Of a stretch of DNA of 64,000 nucleotides, positions 34,748 through 43,800 are shown in pieces. The stretch's first letter is position 1; every line of letters begins with the position of its first letter. The stretch is taken from NCBI RefSeq assembly GCF_031846645.1, contig NZ_JAVRHN010000007.1, positions 124,001-188,000 of the forward strand. The letters run 5' to 3'. Position numbers and translations under genes: made by a program. The DNA is from Autumnicola psychrophila. Its GTDB lineage: Bacteria > Bacteroidota > Bacteroidia > Flavobacteriales > Flavobacteriaceae. The notes under the pieces are model-generated. The model was given only the letters and a program-made list of their open reading frames with translations, was not told the DNA's origin and did not search any database.

Positions 34748-34818
34748 TGAAACAAATTTCTCGCTTTATTGTCAGTATTTCCGACTAATCAATTTAATTT
34801 TACAGCAAAATATATTAC

Positions 34819-36693
34819 GTGAATTATCTTTCAGTCGAGAACATCTCAAAATCATACGGAGAACGGATACTTTTTAAAGGAATTTCCTTCGGAATAAATG
34901 AAGGGCAAAAAGTAGGTTTTGTTGCCAAAAACGGAACGGGAAAAACTTCCCTTCTCAACATTCTTGCAGGATTCGATGCGCCCGATGATGGCCAGGTCGT
35001 TTATCGCAAAGACATTACAACGGCTTTTCTTCCGCAGGAGCCAGACCTTGATCCGCATTTAACCGTGGAGCAAACGATATTTTCTTCAGAAAATGAAACC
35101 CTGCGGATTATTGACCGCTATGAAAAGGCTTTAAAAAATCCTGAAGATGCCGATGCCTATCAAAAGGCTTTTGAAGAAATGGACGCCGCCCAGGCATGGG
35201 ATTTTGAAACTCAGTACAAGCAGATCCTCTCCAAGCTTAAACTTGAAGATCTTTCAAAAGAGGTAAAGCATCTTTCCGGCGGACAAAAAAAACGTCTCGC
35301 GCTGGCAAATATGCTCCTTCATAAACCTGATTTTATTATCATGGATGAGCCCACCAACCACCTGGATCTGGATATGATCGAGTGGCTGGAAGCATATTTC
35401 AAAAAGGAAAATTTCACCATATTTATGGTTACACACGACCGTTATTTCCTGGAAAGGGTTTGTAACGAAATTGTGGAGCTGGAAGACGGTCAGCTTTATA
35501 CTTACAAAGGAAACTACTCCTATTACCTGGACAAAAAAGAGTCCAGGGTAGAACAGGAACAAACAAATACCGACAAAGCCAAGCAGCTTTTTAAGAAGGA
35601 ACTGGACTGGATGCGCCGGCAACCCAAAGCACGTACTACCAAGTCCAAATCACGAATTGATGATTTTCATGAGATCAAAGAAAAAGCCAGCAAGCGCAGG
35701 AACGATCATACCGTTCAGCTGGAGATCAACATGGAGAGAATGGGAAGTAAAATTGTGGAGATCCATAAACTTTCTAAAGAACTCGGCGGAAAACAGCTCT
35801 TTAAAAACCTGGATTATAACTTCCAGCGGGGTGAGCGGCTTGGGATTATCGGAAAAAATGGAACAGGGAAATCTACATTTCTGAATATCCTTACCGGCCA
35901 GATGGAACCCGATTCCGGGAAAGTAGTGATTGGCGATACCATCAAGTTCGGATATTACACTCAGCGTGGTATAAAAATAAAACCGGGGCAAAAAGTTATC
36001 GATGTAATCCGTGAGTTCGGGGACTTTATTCCGCTGAAAAAAGGAAAACAGATTTCAGCTCAGCAACTTTTGGAGCGTTTTTTATTCGACCGTAAAAAGC
36101 AGTACGATTTTGTTGAAAAACTCAGCGGAGGCGAAAAGAAGCGACTTTATTTATGTACTGTGCTTATCCAGAATCCTAATTTCCTGATCCTGGATGAACC
36201 TACCAACGACCTTGATATCGTGACTCTAAACGTGCTGGAAAGTTTTCTTCTGGATTTTCCCGGCTGCGTAATTGTCGTTTCTCACGACAGATATTTCATG
36301 GACAAAATCGTGGATCACCTTTTTGTCTTTAAAGGCGATGCTGAGGTGGAAGATTTCCCCGGAAACTATACCGACTACAGGAGCTATGAGGAAAGCGCTG
36401 CCCAGGATACTGAAACTTCTACAGAAAAAGCTGAAGCTAAACAGGATAAAAATGATTGGAAAAAGAACTCTTCAGGATCTAAACTAACTTATAACGAGCA
36501 GAAGGAATACGGCAGACTGGAGAAAGAAATTGCCAAACTGGAAAAGAAAAAAGAAGAAATTCAGAAGGAATTCCTGAAGGATCTAAGCGGCGAAGAAGTG
36601 GATAAAACCTCTCTGAAGTTAAAAGATGTTGAAGAAAAAATAGAACAAAAAACCTCAAGATGGTTTGAGTTGATGGAGAAGGGGGGAATGTGA
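34819..36693 (+). CDS. ABC-F family ATPase (Uup-like)
   Basis: This 624-residue soluble protein has two ABC domains and no membrane segments, as in the ribosome-associated ABC-F family. Domain 1 has VAKNGTGKTSLLNIL near residue 35, LSGGQKKRLALANMLL and FIIMDEPTNHLDL. A basic linker follows (RRQPKARTTKSKSRIDDF). Domain 2 has GIIGKNGTGKSTFLNILTG near residue 343, LSGGEKKRLYLCTVLI and FLILDEPTNDLDI. The charged C-terminal part (from about 560, EYGRLEKEIAKLEKKKEEI) is a coiled coil as in Uup. The start is GTG at 34819. It is transcribed away from the polysaccharide locus. Confidence 0.93.
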   Translation: MNYLSVENISKSYGERILFKGISFGINEGQKVGFVAKNGTGKTSLLNILAGFDAPDDGQVVYRKDITTAFLPQEPDLDPHLTVEQTIFSSENETLRIIDRYEKALKNPEDADAYQKAFEEMDAAQAWDFETQYKQILSKLKLEDLSKEVKHLSGGQKKRLALANMLLHKPDFIIMDEPTNHLDLDMIEWLEAYFKKENFTIFMVTHDRYFLERVCNEIVELEDGQLYTYKGNYSYYLDKKESRVEQEQTNTDKAKQLFKKELDWMRRQPKARTTKSKSRIDDFHEIKEKASKRRNDHTVQLEINMERMGSKIVEIHKLSKELGGKQLFKNLDYNFQRGERLGIIGKNGTGKSTFLNILTGQMEPDSGKVVIGDTIKFGYYTQRGIKIKPGQKVIDVIREFGDFIPLKKGKQISAQQLLERFLFDRKKQYDFVEKLSGGEKKRLYLCTVLIQNPNFLILDEPTNDLDIVTLNVLESFLLDFPGCVIVVSHDRYFMDKIVDHLFVFKGDAEVEDFPGNYTDYRSYEESAAQDTETSTEKAEAKQDKNDWKKNSSGSKLTYNEQKEYGRLEKEIAKLEKKKEEIQKEFLKDLSGEEVDKTSLKLKDVEEKIEQKTSRWFELMEKGGM

Positions 36694-36725
36694 ATTTAGT
36701 GGAGAGTGGAGAGTTTGAGCTGTTT

Positions 36726-36744
36726 AAAATTGCCATTTTTAGGC
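36726..36744 (-). repeat. Partial copy of the AATGGCAATTAT-core repeat
   Basis: AAAATTGCCATTTTTAGGC is an isolated, degenerate member of the dispersed core family described at 44, 50 and 55 kb. A GTGGAGAGTGGAGAG tract lies just upstream (36,699-36,716). The rest of the 36694-36922 gap shows nothing else I can name. Confidence 0.6.
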
Positions 36745-36892
36745 TTTGGTTTTTTTTGGTGAATAGTGAGAAGTGAGATTGAACTCGATGAAGTACCCAG
36801 ATGCTAGTTAACCATACCCGCTGTTAAGTTCGTGCAAATTAGGTGAAAATGTTTTAGGAGTTAGTTAGTGACTGAGAAAATTTTTAATTGAT

Positions 36893-36904
36893 ATTTACGT
36901 AAAT
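36893..36904. promoter_or_regulatory. 12-bp palindrome, candidate operator of the toxin-antitoxin pair
   Basis: ATTTACGTAAAT is a perfect palindrome 18 bp upstream of the antitoxin-like start codon. Type II toxin-antitoxin operons are commonly autoregulated through such sites. That this one is bound is inference. Confidence 0.4.
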
Positions 36905-36922
36905 TAGTAGAAAACGAACATT

Positions 36923-37090
36923 ATGGTAACCATTATTAAAAAAGGAACTCCTAAAACGGAAATCAAAAACCGGTTAAAGAGAGTAGTTGCACGGCTTCCT
37001 AAGAAAAGCATCAAAGAATATGCTGGAAGCTTAAAAATTTACCAGGACCCCTTAGCTTATCAAATTGAAATGAGAAATGAGTGGGAATAA
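36923..37090 (+). CDS. Small antitoxin-like protein upstream of a PIN-domain toxin
   Basis: A 55-codon frame (MVTIIKKGTPKTEIKNRLKR, ending IEMRNEWE) starts with ATG at 36923. Its last 14 bases overlap the PIN-domain gene. It is short and basic in the first half, and overlapping with a VapC-like gene is the classic antitoxin-toxin layout. The IKKGT opening is shared with small Bacteroidota proteins found before PIN genes, as far as I recall. No helix-turn-helix or AbrB-type fold can be read with confidence. Confidence 0.72.
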   Translation: MVTIIKKGTPKTEIKNRLKRVVARLPKKSIKEYAGSLKIYQDPLAYQIEMRNEWE

Positions 37091-37448
37091 AATTTTTGTA
37101 GATACAAATATTTTATTGTACTTCCTTAATGGCGAAAAGGAAGTAATAGAAATATTATTTGAAAAAGAAATTATTATCTCCTTTATAACAGAACTTGAGT
37201 TACTCAGCTTTCCTGAATTATCTCCCACTTCTGAAAAGATAATTGTATCTCTTTTGAATAATTGCTCGATTAAGAATATCAGCACCAGAATTAAATCACT
37301 AGCTATTGAGACTAGAAAGAACTTTGGATTAAAACTTCCGGATGCAATAATAGCTGCTACGGCTCTTGATCTTAATATTCCCCTCATTACTGCTGACAAA
37401 CAGTTTGGACGTGTTGATCCCCTTGAAGTCATCCTGTATACCTTCTAA
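37077..37448 (+). CDS. PIN-domain ribonuclease toxin (VapC-like)
   Basis: This 123-residue protein has the PIN-domain acidic residues. The first Asp is in KIFVDTNILLYFLNG near residue 9, a Glu in ISFITELELLSFPEL near residue 38, an Asp in LKLPDAIIAATAL near residue 94, and a terminal Asp in PLITADKQFGRVD near residue 111. VapC toxins cleave tRNA or other RNA with Mg2+. It overlaps the small upstream frame by 14 bp. It is of the subtype with GLKLPDAIIAATA seen in many Bacteroidota. Confidence 0.88.
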   Translation: MSGNKIFVDTNILLYFLNGEKEVIEILFEKEIIISFITELELLSFPELSPTSEKIIVSLLNNCSIKNISTRIKSLAIETRKNFGLKLPDAIIAATALDLNIPLITADKQFGRVDPLEVILYTF

Positions 37449-37534
37449 CCTATTCAAATACCTTTACTAGGTAATCTCAAAAAATGTAATTTCAGATCCT
37501 TCTCGTCATCCCTATTATCAAGAATAACAGAAAT

Positions 37535-38524
37535 TTGCACCTCCTAAAATCCTACATAAAATTCCTCCTGAAAAGCCAGAACCAGCACGGGCTTCACTCC
37601 CCTTTTGTGTATGAGCTGGTGACGAAATGTTTTTATGATAAAAAATTTTATCCGGCGTATGATCTTCTGAAATCCTTCCGAAGAAGTTTACTGAAAAATG
37701 ACAACTTTATAAAAGTAACCGACTTTGGCGCGGGAAGCAGGGTTTTTAAATCTGAAAAACGGAAAATTTCGGCAGTGGCAAAGAATGCGGGGATTTCAGG
37801 AAAGCGTGCAAGGTTACTTTACCGGCTGGTGAACTATCTTGAATGTAAAAATGTGCTGGAATTGGGAACTTCACTGGGTATAGCAACTTCAGCAATAGCT
37901 GCAAATAGAGATGTTAAGGTGCTGACTTTAGAAGGCTGCCCGGAAACGGCAAATATCGCCCAACAGCAATTTGAACAGTTCCGATTAAATAATATTCAGT
38001 TGAAAATTGGCAAATTTGAGGAGACGTTGGAGGAAGTGGTGGAGAGTGGAGAGTGGAGAGAGGAGAGTGAAAAGAGGAAAGAGAAAAGAGAAGAGAGAAA
38101 AAAAAATAGGATTCAAGAGGCAGGAGACAAGAAAGTGGAAAGTGGAGAGGAGAATCCGAAAAAAGAAAAGAGAAAAGAGACAAAGGAACAACAAGAGGCA
38201 GGAGACAGGAGACAGGAAACGGGAGAAGAAACAAACTCCGAACTACAAACCACGAACTACAAACGAAAAAACTACGACCTGATCTTTTTCGACGGAAATC
38301 ATCAGAAACAGCCGACATTAGCATACTTCCATAAATTACTGCCTGGAGCAAAAAACAGTTCCGTTTTTATTTTTGATGATATCCACTGGTCGCCGGAAAT
38401 GGAAGAGGCCTGGGAAGAAATAAAAGACCATCCCCAAGTCACTGTATCCATAGATACTTTTTACTGGGGACTTATTTTTTTCAGAAAAGAACAGGCAAAA
38501 CAGCATTTCAATATCAGGCTTTAG
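37535..38524 (+). CDS. SAM-dependent methyltransferase with a charged in-frame insert
   Basis: The TTG at 37535 starts a 329-residue protein opening HLLKSYIKFLLKSQNQHGLH, which matches the conserved start of a flavobacterial class I methyltransferase; no later Met precedes the conserved region. Motif I is VLELGTSLGIATSAIAA near residue 107, and VLTLEGCPETANIA near 129 is the strand-2 end. The strand-4 region reads YDLIFFDGNHQKQPTL near 247, and VFIFDDIHWSPEMEEAWEEI follows. Between LKIGKFEETLEEV and YDLIFFDG lies an insert at residues about 169-246. It is rich in Lys, Arg and Glu, is encoded by purine-rich minisatellite DNA, and has no counterpart in the usual fold of about 250 residues. Confidence 0.87.
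   Translation: MHLLKSYIKFLLKSQNQHGLHSPFVYELVTKCFYDKKFYPAYDLLKSFRRSLLKNDNFIKVTDFGAGSRVFKSEKRKISAVAKNAGISGKRARLLYRLVNYLECKNVLELGTSLGIATSAIAANRDVKVLTLEGCPETANIAQQQFEQFRLNNIQLKIGKFEETLEEVVESGEWREESEKRKEKREERKKNRIQEAGDKKVESGEENPKKEKRKETKEQQEAGDRRQETGEETNSELQTTNYKRKNYDLIFFDGNHQKQPTLAYFHKLLPGAKNSSVFIFDDIHWSPEMEEAWEEIKDHPQVTVSIDTFYWGLIFFRKEQAKQHFNIRL
38039..38272. repeat. Purine-rich minisatellite block inside a methyltransferase gene
   Basis: The block consists of GTGGAGAGTGGAGAG units, then AGAGGAAAGAGAAAAGAG, two copies of a CAAGAGGCAGGAGACA unit, and finally AACTCCGAACTACAAACC/ACGAACTACAAAC. Each of these components is also present, in one orientation or the other, in intergenic DNA of this window (33.9, 34.5, 36.7, 50.3, 54.8-55.2 kb). 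The frame is maintained through the block. Confidence 0.85.
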
Positions 38525-38755
38525 GCTAAATAAGTCAAAAAGGTAAAGAGGTAAAAGGTAAGAAGTTTCCTTTTACGTTAAAAGCACAGAGAGGATTGCC
38601 CCGCTCCACCTCCTCCCTCGAATTTCATTCTATCATAAAAGTTTGATTTCACTACTCACTCTTTACCTCTTTTCCTCCTTCACTCTACAACATAAAAATT
38701 GTACAATTGTAACAAATCTCACTAACTTACGTCCTATTGTCAGCAAAACTATAGT

Positions 38756-39460
38756 ATGAGCAGAGTTATTGAAATTACCAATATCACCCGTGATTTTCCG
38801 CTGGGACAGGAAACCGTTAAGGTTCTTAAAGGAATAGATTTAAACATAGAGCGTGGAGAATATGTCGCTTTTATGGGACCTTCAGGATCTGGAAAATCTA
38901 CTTTAATGAATTTATTGGGATGTCTTGATACTCCAACTTCCGGATCTTACATCCTGAACGGAAAAGACGTAAGCAAGATGACAGATGATGAACTTGCTGA
39001 AATAAGAAACAAAGAAATTGGTTTTGTTTTTCAAACATTCAATCTCTTACCACGTACCACAGCCCTGGATAATGTTGCTCTACCCATGGTTTATGCCGGT
39101 TATTCAAAATCTGACAGAGTTGTGAGAGCCAAAGAAGTCCTTACCAACGTAGGCCTCGGGGATCGCATGGATCACAAACCGAATCAACTTTCCGGAGGAC
39201 AAAGACAGCGTGTTGCCGTTGGCCGCGCCCTGGTCAATAAACCTTCCATAATCCTTGCCGATGAACCTACCGGAAACCTGGATTCCAAAACTTCCGTAGA
39301 AATAATGAACCTTTTTGACGAAATACATGCCGCAGGCAACACAGTTATTCTCGTAACCCACGAAGAAGATATTGCAGAACATGCGCATCGTATTATTCGT
39401 CTTAGAGATGGTGTGGTGGAAAGTGACGAACGCAGGGAAAGGGTGAAAATTGAAGGTTAA
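38756..39460 (+). CDS. ABC transporter ATPase of the LolD/MacB type
   Basis: This 234-residue ATPase has Walker A FMGPSGSGKSTLMNLLG near residue 40, Q-loop FQTFNLLPRTTALDNV, signature LSGGQRQRVAVGRALV, Walker B SIILADEPTGNLDS and the switch His in ILVTHEED. These sequences place it with LolD, MacB and FtsE-like ATPases, which drive type VII ABC systems acting on the outer membrane or peptides. The permease partner is not adjacent, so it is an orphan ATPase here. A gap of 230 bp precedes it, containing TTTACCTCTTTTCC-type low-complexity sequence and the short palindrome TTGTACAA. Confidence 0.92.
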   Translation: MSRVIEITNITRDFPLGQETVKVLKGIDLNIERGEYVAFMGPSGSGKSTLMNLLGCLDTPTSGSYILNGKDVSKMTDDELAEIRNKEIGFVFQTFNLLPRTTALDNVALPMVYAGYSKSDRVVRAKEVLTNVGLGDRMDHKPNQLSGGQRQRVAVGRALVNKPSIILADEPTGNLDSKTSVEIMNLFDEIHAAGNTVILVTHEEDIAEHAHRIIRLRDGVVESDERRERVKIEG

Positions 39461-39576
39461 GAGTTAAAGGTCTAAACTCTCAATTTATCACTCATTGTTT
39501 ATTGATAATTGTTCATTGTCAATTGTTAATTGTCCTTTGACATAAAACTTTCTTATCTTCGTAAAAAGAATCCAAG

Positions 39577-39771
39577 ATGCTTGATTTTGATCAGGAAACC
39601 TGGCTTTACCTCGCTATTATTGCTGTTATCCTTATCTACTTCCGTACAAATTCCAGACGTGCAAAGATCGATCGGAAAAACAGGAAGAACAGAAATTTCA
39701 GAAGAAGATATTTAGAGCGAAGAAAGCAGGAAAAATCTGAAGAAACTTTTCAGGAGAAAAATAAATCATGA
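39577..39771 (+). CDS. Small single-pass membrane protein
   Basis: A 64-residue protein with one hydrophobic segment (WLYLAIIAVILIYF, residues 9-22) is followed by a very basic tail (RRAKIDRKNRKNRNFRRRY). The ATGA at 39768 joins its stop to the start of the adenosyltransferase, so the two are translationally coupled. A TATCTTCG box lies 22 bp before the start codon and could be a -7 element. I do not recognise the family. The charge distribution predicts an N-out, C-in orientation. Confidence 0.7.
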   Translation: MLDFDQETWLYLAIIAVILIYFRTNSRRAKIDRKNRKNRNFRRRYLERRKQEKSEETFQEKNKS

Positions 39772-40340
39772 AAATATACACCAGAACCGGAGACAAGGGA
39801 ACCACTGCTTTATTTGGCGGCACCCGCGTCCCGAAACATCATATAAGAATCGAAAGCTACGGGACGGTAGACGAACTCAATTCCCATATCGGACTTCTAC
39901 GGGACCAGGATATTGAAGATAATCTTAAGCAAAACCTTATTAGAATTCAGGACCGCCTTTTTACGATCGGCTCAATTCTGGCCACAGATCCTGAAAAAGC
40001 AGTGCTTAAAAACGGAAAGCAGAGATTGTCCATTCCTAAGATTTCTGCTGAAGATATAGAATTTCTTGAAAAAGAAATGGATAAAATGAATGAAGACCTT
40101 CCAGAAATGACACATTTCGTGCTTCCGGGGGGACACCAAAGCGTGTCATTCTGTCACATAGCGCGATGTGTTTGCCGACGGGCAGAACGTTTAGCAACAG
40201 CGCTTTATGAAATCGAAGCTTTTGACGAGTCGGTTCTAAAATACCTTAACAGGCTCTCTGATTATCTCTTTGTGCTGGCACGGAAATTGACAAAATACTT
40301 CCAGTCGGAAGAGATAAAATGGATTCCGGAAAAATCCTAA
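39768..40340 (+). CDS. Cob(I)yrinic acid a,c-diamide adenosyltransferase (PduO type)
   Basis: This 190-residue enzyme makes adenosylcobalamin from ATP and cob(I)alamin. It has the ATP-binding N-terminus YTRTGDKGTTALFGGTRVPK and SYGTVDELNSHIGLLRDQ near residue 30. LPGGHQSVSFCHIARCVCRR follows in the four-helix core with the catalytic Arg and Asp/Glu residues. RLSDYLFVLARKL near residue 165 ends the family signature. It is coupled to the small membrane protein upstream. The meaB gene at 51.3 kb, which protects an adenosylcobalamin enzyme, is the likely metabolic partner. Confidence 0.93.
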   Translation: MKIYTRTGDKGTTALFGGTRVPKHHIRIESYGTVDELNSHIGLLRDQDIEDNLKQNLIRIQDRLFTIGSILATDPEKAVLKNGKQRLSIPKISAEDIEFLEKEMDKMNEDLPEMTHFVLPGGHQSVSFCHIARCVCRRAERLATALYEIEAFDESVLKYLNRLSDYLFVLARKLTKYFQSEEIKWIPEKS

Positions 40341-40375
40341 AGATTTCCCTCTACTGAAAGCTTCTTTTTAGTAAA

Positions 40376-40455
40376 CTGCTTCGGGTCAAGCCCACGAAGT
40401 ATTAAGAAAAAATAATTTTAAATTTCGAGGCAAGCCCCGGAGTATTAAAATCTAG
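40376..40455. repeat. Two direct copies of a TCGxGxCAAGCCC...AGTATTAA repeat
   Basis: TCGGGTCAAGCCCACGAAGT (followed by ATTAA) and TCGAGGCAAGCCCCGGAGTA (followed by TTAA) are two similar units 45-50 bp apart in the 239-bp gap before the DUF2795 gene. They are pieces of a repeat type common between Bacteroidota genes. Confidence 0.6.
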
Positions 40456-40524
40456 ATTATCGAGTAAAAAGTAAGGTTTTAGAATAAGTTCTTAACGGTA
40501 TTGAATAATTATAAGATTTTTTTC

Positions 40525-40554
40525 TTGGCTATATCAGCAAAAAATTTATTTTTG
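40525..40554 (+). promoter_or_regulatory. Promoter of the DUF2795 gene (TTG-N19-TATTTTTG)
   Basis: TTG at 40525-40527 and TATTTTTG at 40547-40554 are separated by 19 bp and match the Bacteroidota sigma-A consensus. The start codon follows 25 bp downstream. Confidence 0.7.
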
Positions 40555-40579
40555 CAAAAATTATAAACCAGATTCGATC

Positions 40580-40801
40580 ATGTATTGGACTTTAGAATTA
40601 GCATCTTACTTAAGTGATGCGCCATGGCCTGCCACAAAAGATGAATTAATTGACTATGCAATCAGAACGGGTGCGCCTTTAGAAGTTGTTGAAAATCTAC
40701 AGGCCATCGAGGATGAAGGAGACTCCTACGATTCTATTGAAGAGATTTGGCCGGATTATCCCACAGACGATGATTATCTCTGGAATGAGGATGAATATTG
40801 A
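40580..40801 (+). CDS. DUF2795 family small protein
   Basis: This 73-residue protein begins MYWTLELASYLSDAPWPATK, contains LIDYAIRTGAPLEVVENLQ, and ends in a very acidic tail (YPTDDDYLWNEDEY). It matches the DUF2795 family, which in Bacteroidota is regularly found directly before secA, as here. Function unknown. It has its own promoter and its own terminator (40822-40856), so it is not simply the first gene of a secA operon. Confidence 0.92.
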   Translation: MYWTLELASYLSDAPWPATKDELIDYAIRTGAPLEVVENLQAIEDEGDSYDSIEEIWPDYPTDDDYLWNEDEY

Positions 40802-40821
40802 CACAAACCATTAGAAATAAA

Positions 40822-40856
40822 GCAAAAAAGTCTCCAAAGTGAGGCTTTTTTTTTGC
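40822..40856 (+). terminator. Rho-independent terminator after DUF2795
   Basis: GCAAAAAAGTCTC and GAGGCTTTTTTTTTGC form a near-perfect stem around the loop CAAAGT, with one T-G wobble. A run of nine T lies in the 3' arm. The A-run in the 5' arm makes it potentially bidirectional. Confidence 0.85.
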
Positions 40857-40857
40857 T

Positions 40858-40865
40858 TACATTTG
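40858..40865 (+). promoter_or_regulatory. Candidate -7 element of secA (TACATTTG)
   Basis: TACATTTG matches TAnnTTTG and lies 23 bp before the secA ATG, directly after the terminator. No TTG is present at the usual -33 distance, so the promoter is weak or uses another upstream element. Confidence 0.4.
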
Positions 40866-40888
40866 AAACATATTAAAACAAAAAACTT

Positions 40889-43800
40889 ATGAGTTTTTTA
40901 GATTCTGTATTAAAAGTATTTGTTGGCGACAAATCAAAAAAAGACGTCAAAGAGATACAACCCATAGTTGAACAAATAAAGGCATATGAGTCTGAATATG
41001 AAGCATTGGGCCTTGATGAACTAAGGGCAAAAACTGCTATTTTTAAAGCAAAAATTGCAGATGCCCTAAAGGAAGTAAACGAAAAAATTATAGCCCTTGA
41101 GAAAGAAGCCGATGAATCTGAAGATATCACCCGCAAGGAAGATATCTACGTGGAAATTGATGCTTTGAAAGATAAATCTTACGAAATTTCAGAAGGTGTT
41201 CTTAATGAAATCCTTCCCGAAGCTTTCGCTACAGTTAAGGAAACCGCCAAACGTTTTGTAAATAATACTCAGTTAAGGGTACAAGCTTCTTCTTTTGATC
41301 GCGAAATTTCCGCTGAAAAAGATTACGTAAACCTCGACGGCGACTATGCCGTGTGGAACAATTCCTGGGATGCCGCCGGTAAACCGGTGACCTGGGACAT
41401 GGTTCATTATGATGTTCAGCTTATTGGAGGTGTCGCGATGCACCAGGGAAAAATTGCAGAGATGCATACCGGTGAAGGTAAAACGCTTGTCGCCACCCTA
41501 CCAATGTACCTTAACGCTTTAACCGGAAAAGGGGTTCACCTGGTAACCGTTAACGATTATCTTGCAAAACGGGATAGTGCCTGGATGGCTCCTATCTTCG
41601 AATTTCATGGTCTTAGTGTAGATTGTGTGGATTACCACCGCCCAAATTCCGCCGCAAGAAGAAAAGCTTATAATGCCGATATCACCTATGGAACCAACAA
41701 CGAATTTGGTTTTGATTATCTAAGGGATAACATGTCCCATGCACCAAACGATCTTGTACAGCGCCCGCATAATTACGCAATTGTGGATGAGGTGGATTCG
41801 GTTTTAATTGATGATGCCCGTACGCCTCTTATTATTTCGGGACCTATTCCAAAAGGTGATATTCACGAATTTAACGAGCTGAAACCTGCGGTTGCAAATA
41901 TCGTTGAAGTACAGCGTAAACATCTCGTAAAGATCCTTGCTGAAGCGAAAAAACTTATCGCTGCAGGGGACACTAAGGAAGGCGGAAAACAATTACTTCG
42001 TGTTTACCGCGGGTTACCAAAGAATAAGGCGCTAATTAAGTACTTAAGTGAAGAAGGGATTAAGCAGTTATTGCAGAAAACTGAGAATCAGTACATGCAG
42101 GATAATAACCGCGAGATGCCTAAAGTTGATGAAGAGCTTTACTTTACCATTGAAGAAAAGAGCAACCAGATTGATCTTACCGACAAGGGTATTGAATTCC
42201 TTTCCGGAGAAAACGATCCCGATTTCTTTGTAATGCCTGAAATTGGTATGGAAATCGCCAAAATTGAAAAAGAAGGACTTTCCAAAGAGGAAGAAGCAGA
42301 AAAGAAAGAAGAACTTTTCCGTGAATACAGCGTAAAGAGTGAGCGTATCCACACGATGCGCCAGTTGCTTAAATCGTATACTTTATTCGAAAAAGACACA
42401 GAATATGTGGTTATCGACAATAAAGTTAAGATTGTGGATGAGCAAACCGGTCGTATTATGGAAGGCCGTCGATATAGCGACGGATTGCACCAGGCGATCG
42501 AAGCTAAGGAAAATGTAAAAATCGAAGATGCCACGCAGACTTTTGCGACGGTAACACTTCAGAATTACTTTAGAATGTACCGCAAACTTTCCGGTATGAC
42601 GGGTACTGCAGTGACCGAAGCAGGTGAATTCTGGGAAATTTATAAACTCGATGTTGTCGAAATTCCGACCAATCGTCCTATTGCCAGAAATGATAAAGAA
42701 GATTTGGTTTATAAAACCAAACGTGAGAAATACAATGCGGTAATCGATCATGTTACCGATCTTTCAAAACAAGGAAGACCGGTGCTTATTGGTACAACTT
42801 CCGTAGAAATTTCTGAATTATTGAGTAGAATGCTTAAACTTCGAAGTGTTCCGCATAACGTGTTGAACGCGAAAATGCACAAAAAGGAAGCAGATATTGT
42901 TGCTGAAGCCGGTAAATCTGGAATTGTGACCATCGCCACCAATATGGCAGGTCGTGGTACCGATATTAAGCTGAGCAAAGAAGTTAAAGATGCTGGTGGT
43001 CTTGCCATTGTAGGTACAGAGCGCCACGATTCAAGACGTGTGGACAGGCAGTTGCGTGGTCGTAGCGGACGACAGGGAGATCCCGGAAGTTCCCAGTTCT
43101 ACGTTTCTCTTGAAGACAACCTGATGCGTTTATTCGGTTCTGACAGGATTGCGAAATTAATGGATAAAATGGGGCTTGAAGAAGGTGAAGTTATCCAGCA
43201 TTCCATGATATCCAAATCTATCGAACGGGCTCAGAAAAAAGTGGAAGAAAACAACTTTGGGATTCGGAAACGTCTCCTCGAGTATGATGATGTGATGAAC
43301 GCCCAGAGGGAAGTGATTTACAAACGTAGGTACCACGCACTTTTTGGAGATCGTTTAAGGGTGGATATCGCCAACATGATATTTGACACTTCAGAAGCTA
43401 TTGCTGAAACGAACAAAGCGGCGATGGACTATAAGAATTTCGAATTTGAACTTATCCGTTATTTTTCTATGAGTTCTCCTGTTTCTGAAGAGGATTTTGA
43501 AAAAATGCCGGTTCAGAAAATAGCAGGCGAAGTTTATAAAGCTGCATATAAGCATTACGAGGAAAAAATGAAGCACAGTGCTTCCAGGGCTTTTCCGGTA
43601 ATTAAGCAGGTTTTTGAAGATGAAAGGAACAACTTCGAAAGGATTTCGGTGCCTTTCACAGATGGCAGCAAAACATTACAGGTAGTCACTAACTTGAAGA
43701 AAGCCTATGAAACTGAAGGTAAGCAGCTGGTAAAAGATTTTGAGAAAAATATTACCCTGGCGATAATTGACGATTCCTGGAAGACGCATCTAAGAAAAAT

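Noticed and set aside
34700..34818. Search for a TAnnTTTG promoter of the ABC-F gene.
   Set aside because: TAATTTTA at 34795 is close, but the nearest TTG is 23 bp upstream, outside the usual spacing, so no promoter is called.
37914..38351. Minus-strand frame of 145 codons rich in Leu, Phe and Ser opposite the methyltransferase.
   Set aside because: It is the antisense of the purine-rich insert and of conserved methyltransferase codons; low complexity explains its length and apparent hydrophobicity.
42068..42751. Several antisense frames of 90-131 codons within secA.
   Set aside because: They are covered by strongly conserved SecA codons on the plus strand and have no supporting features.
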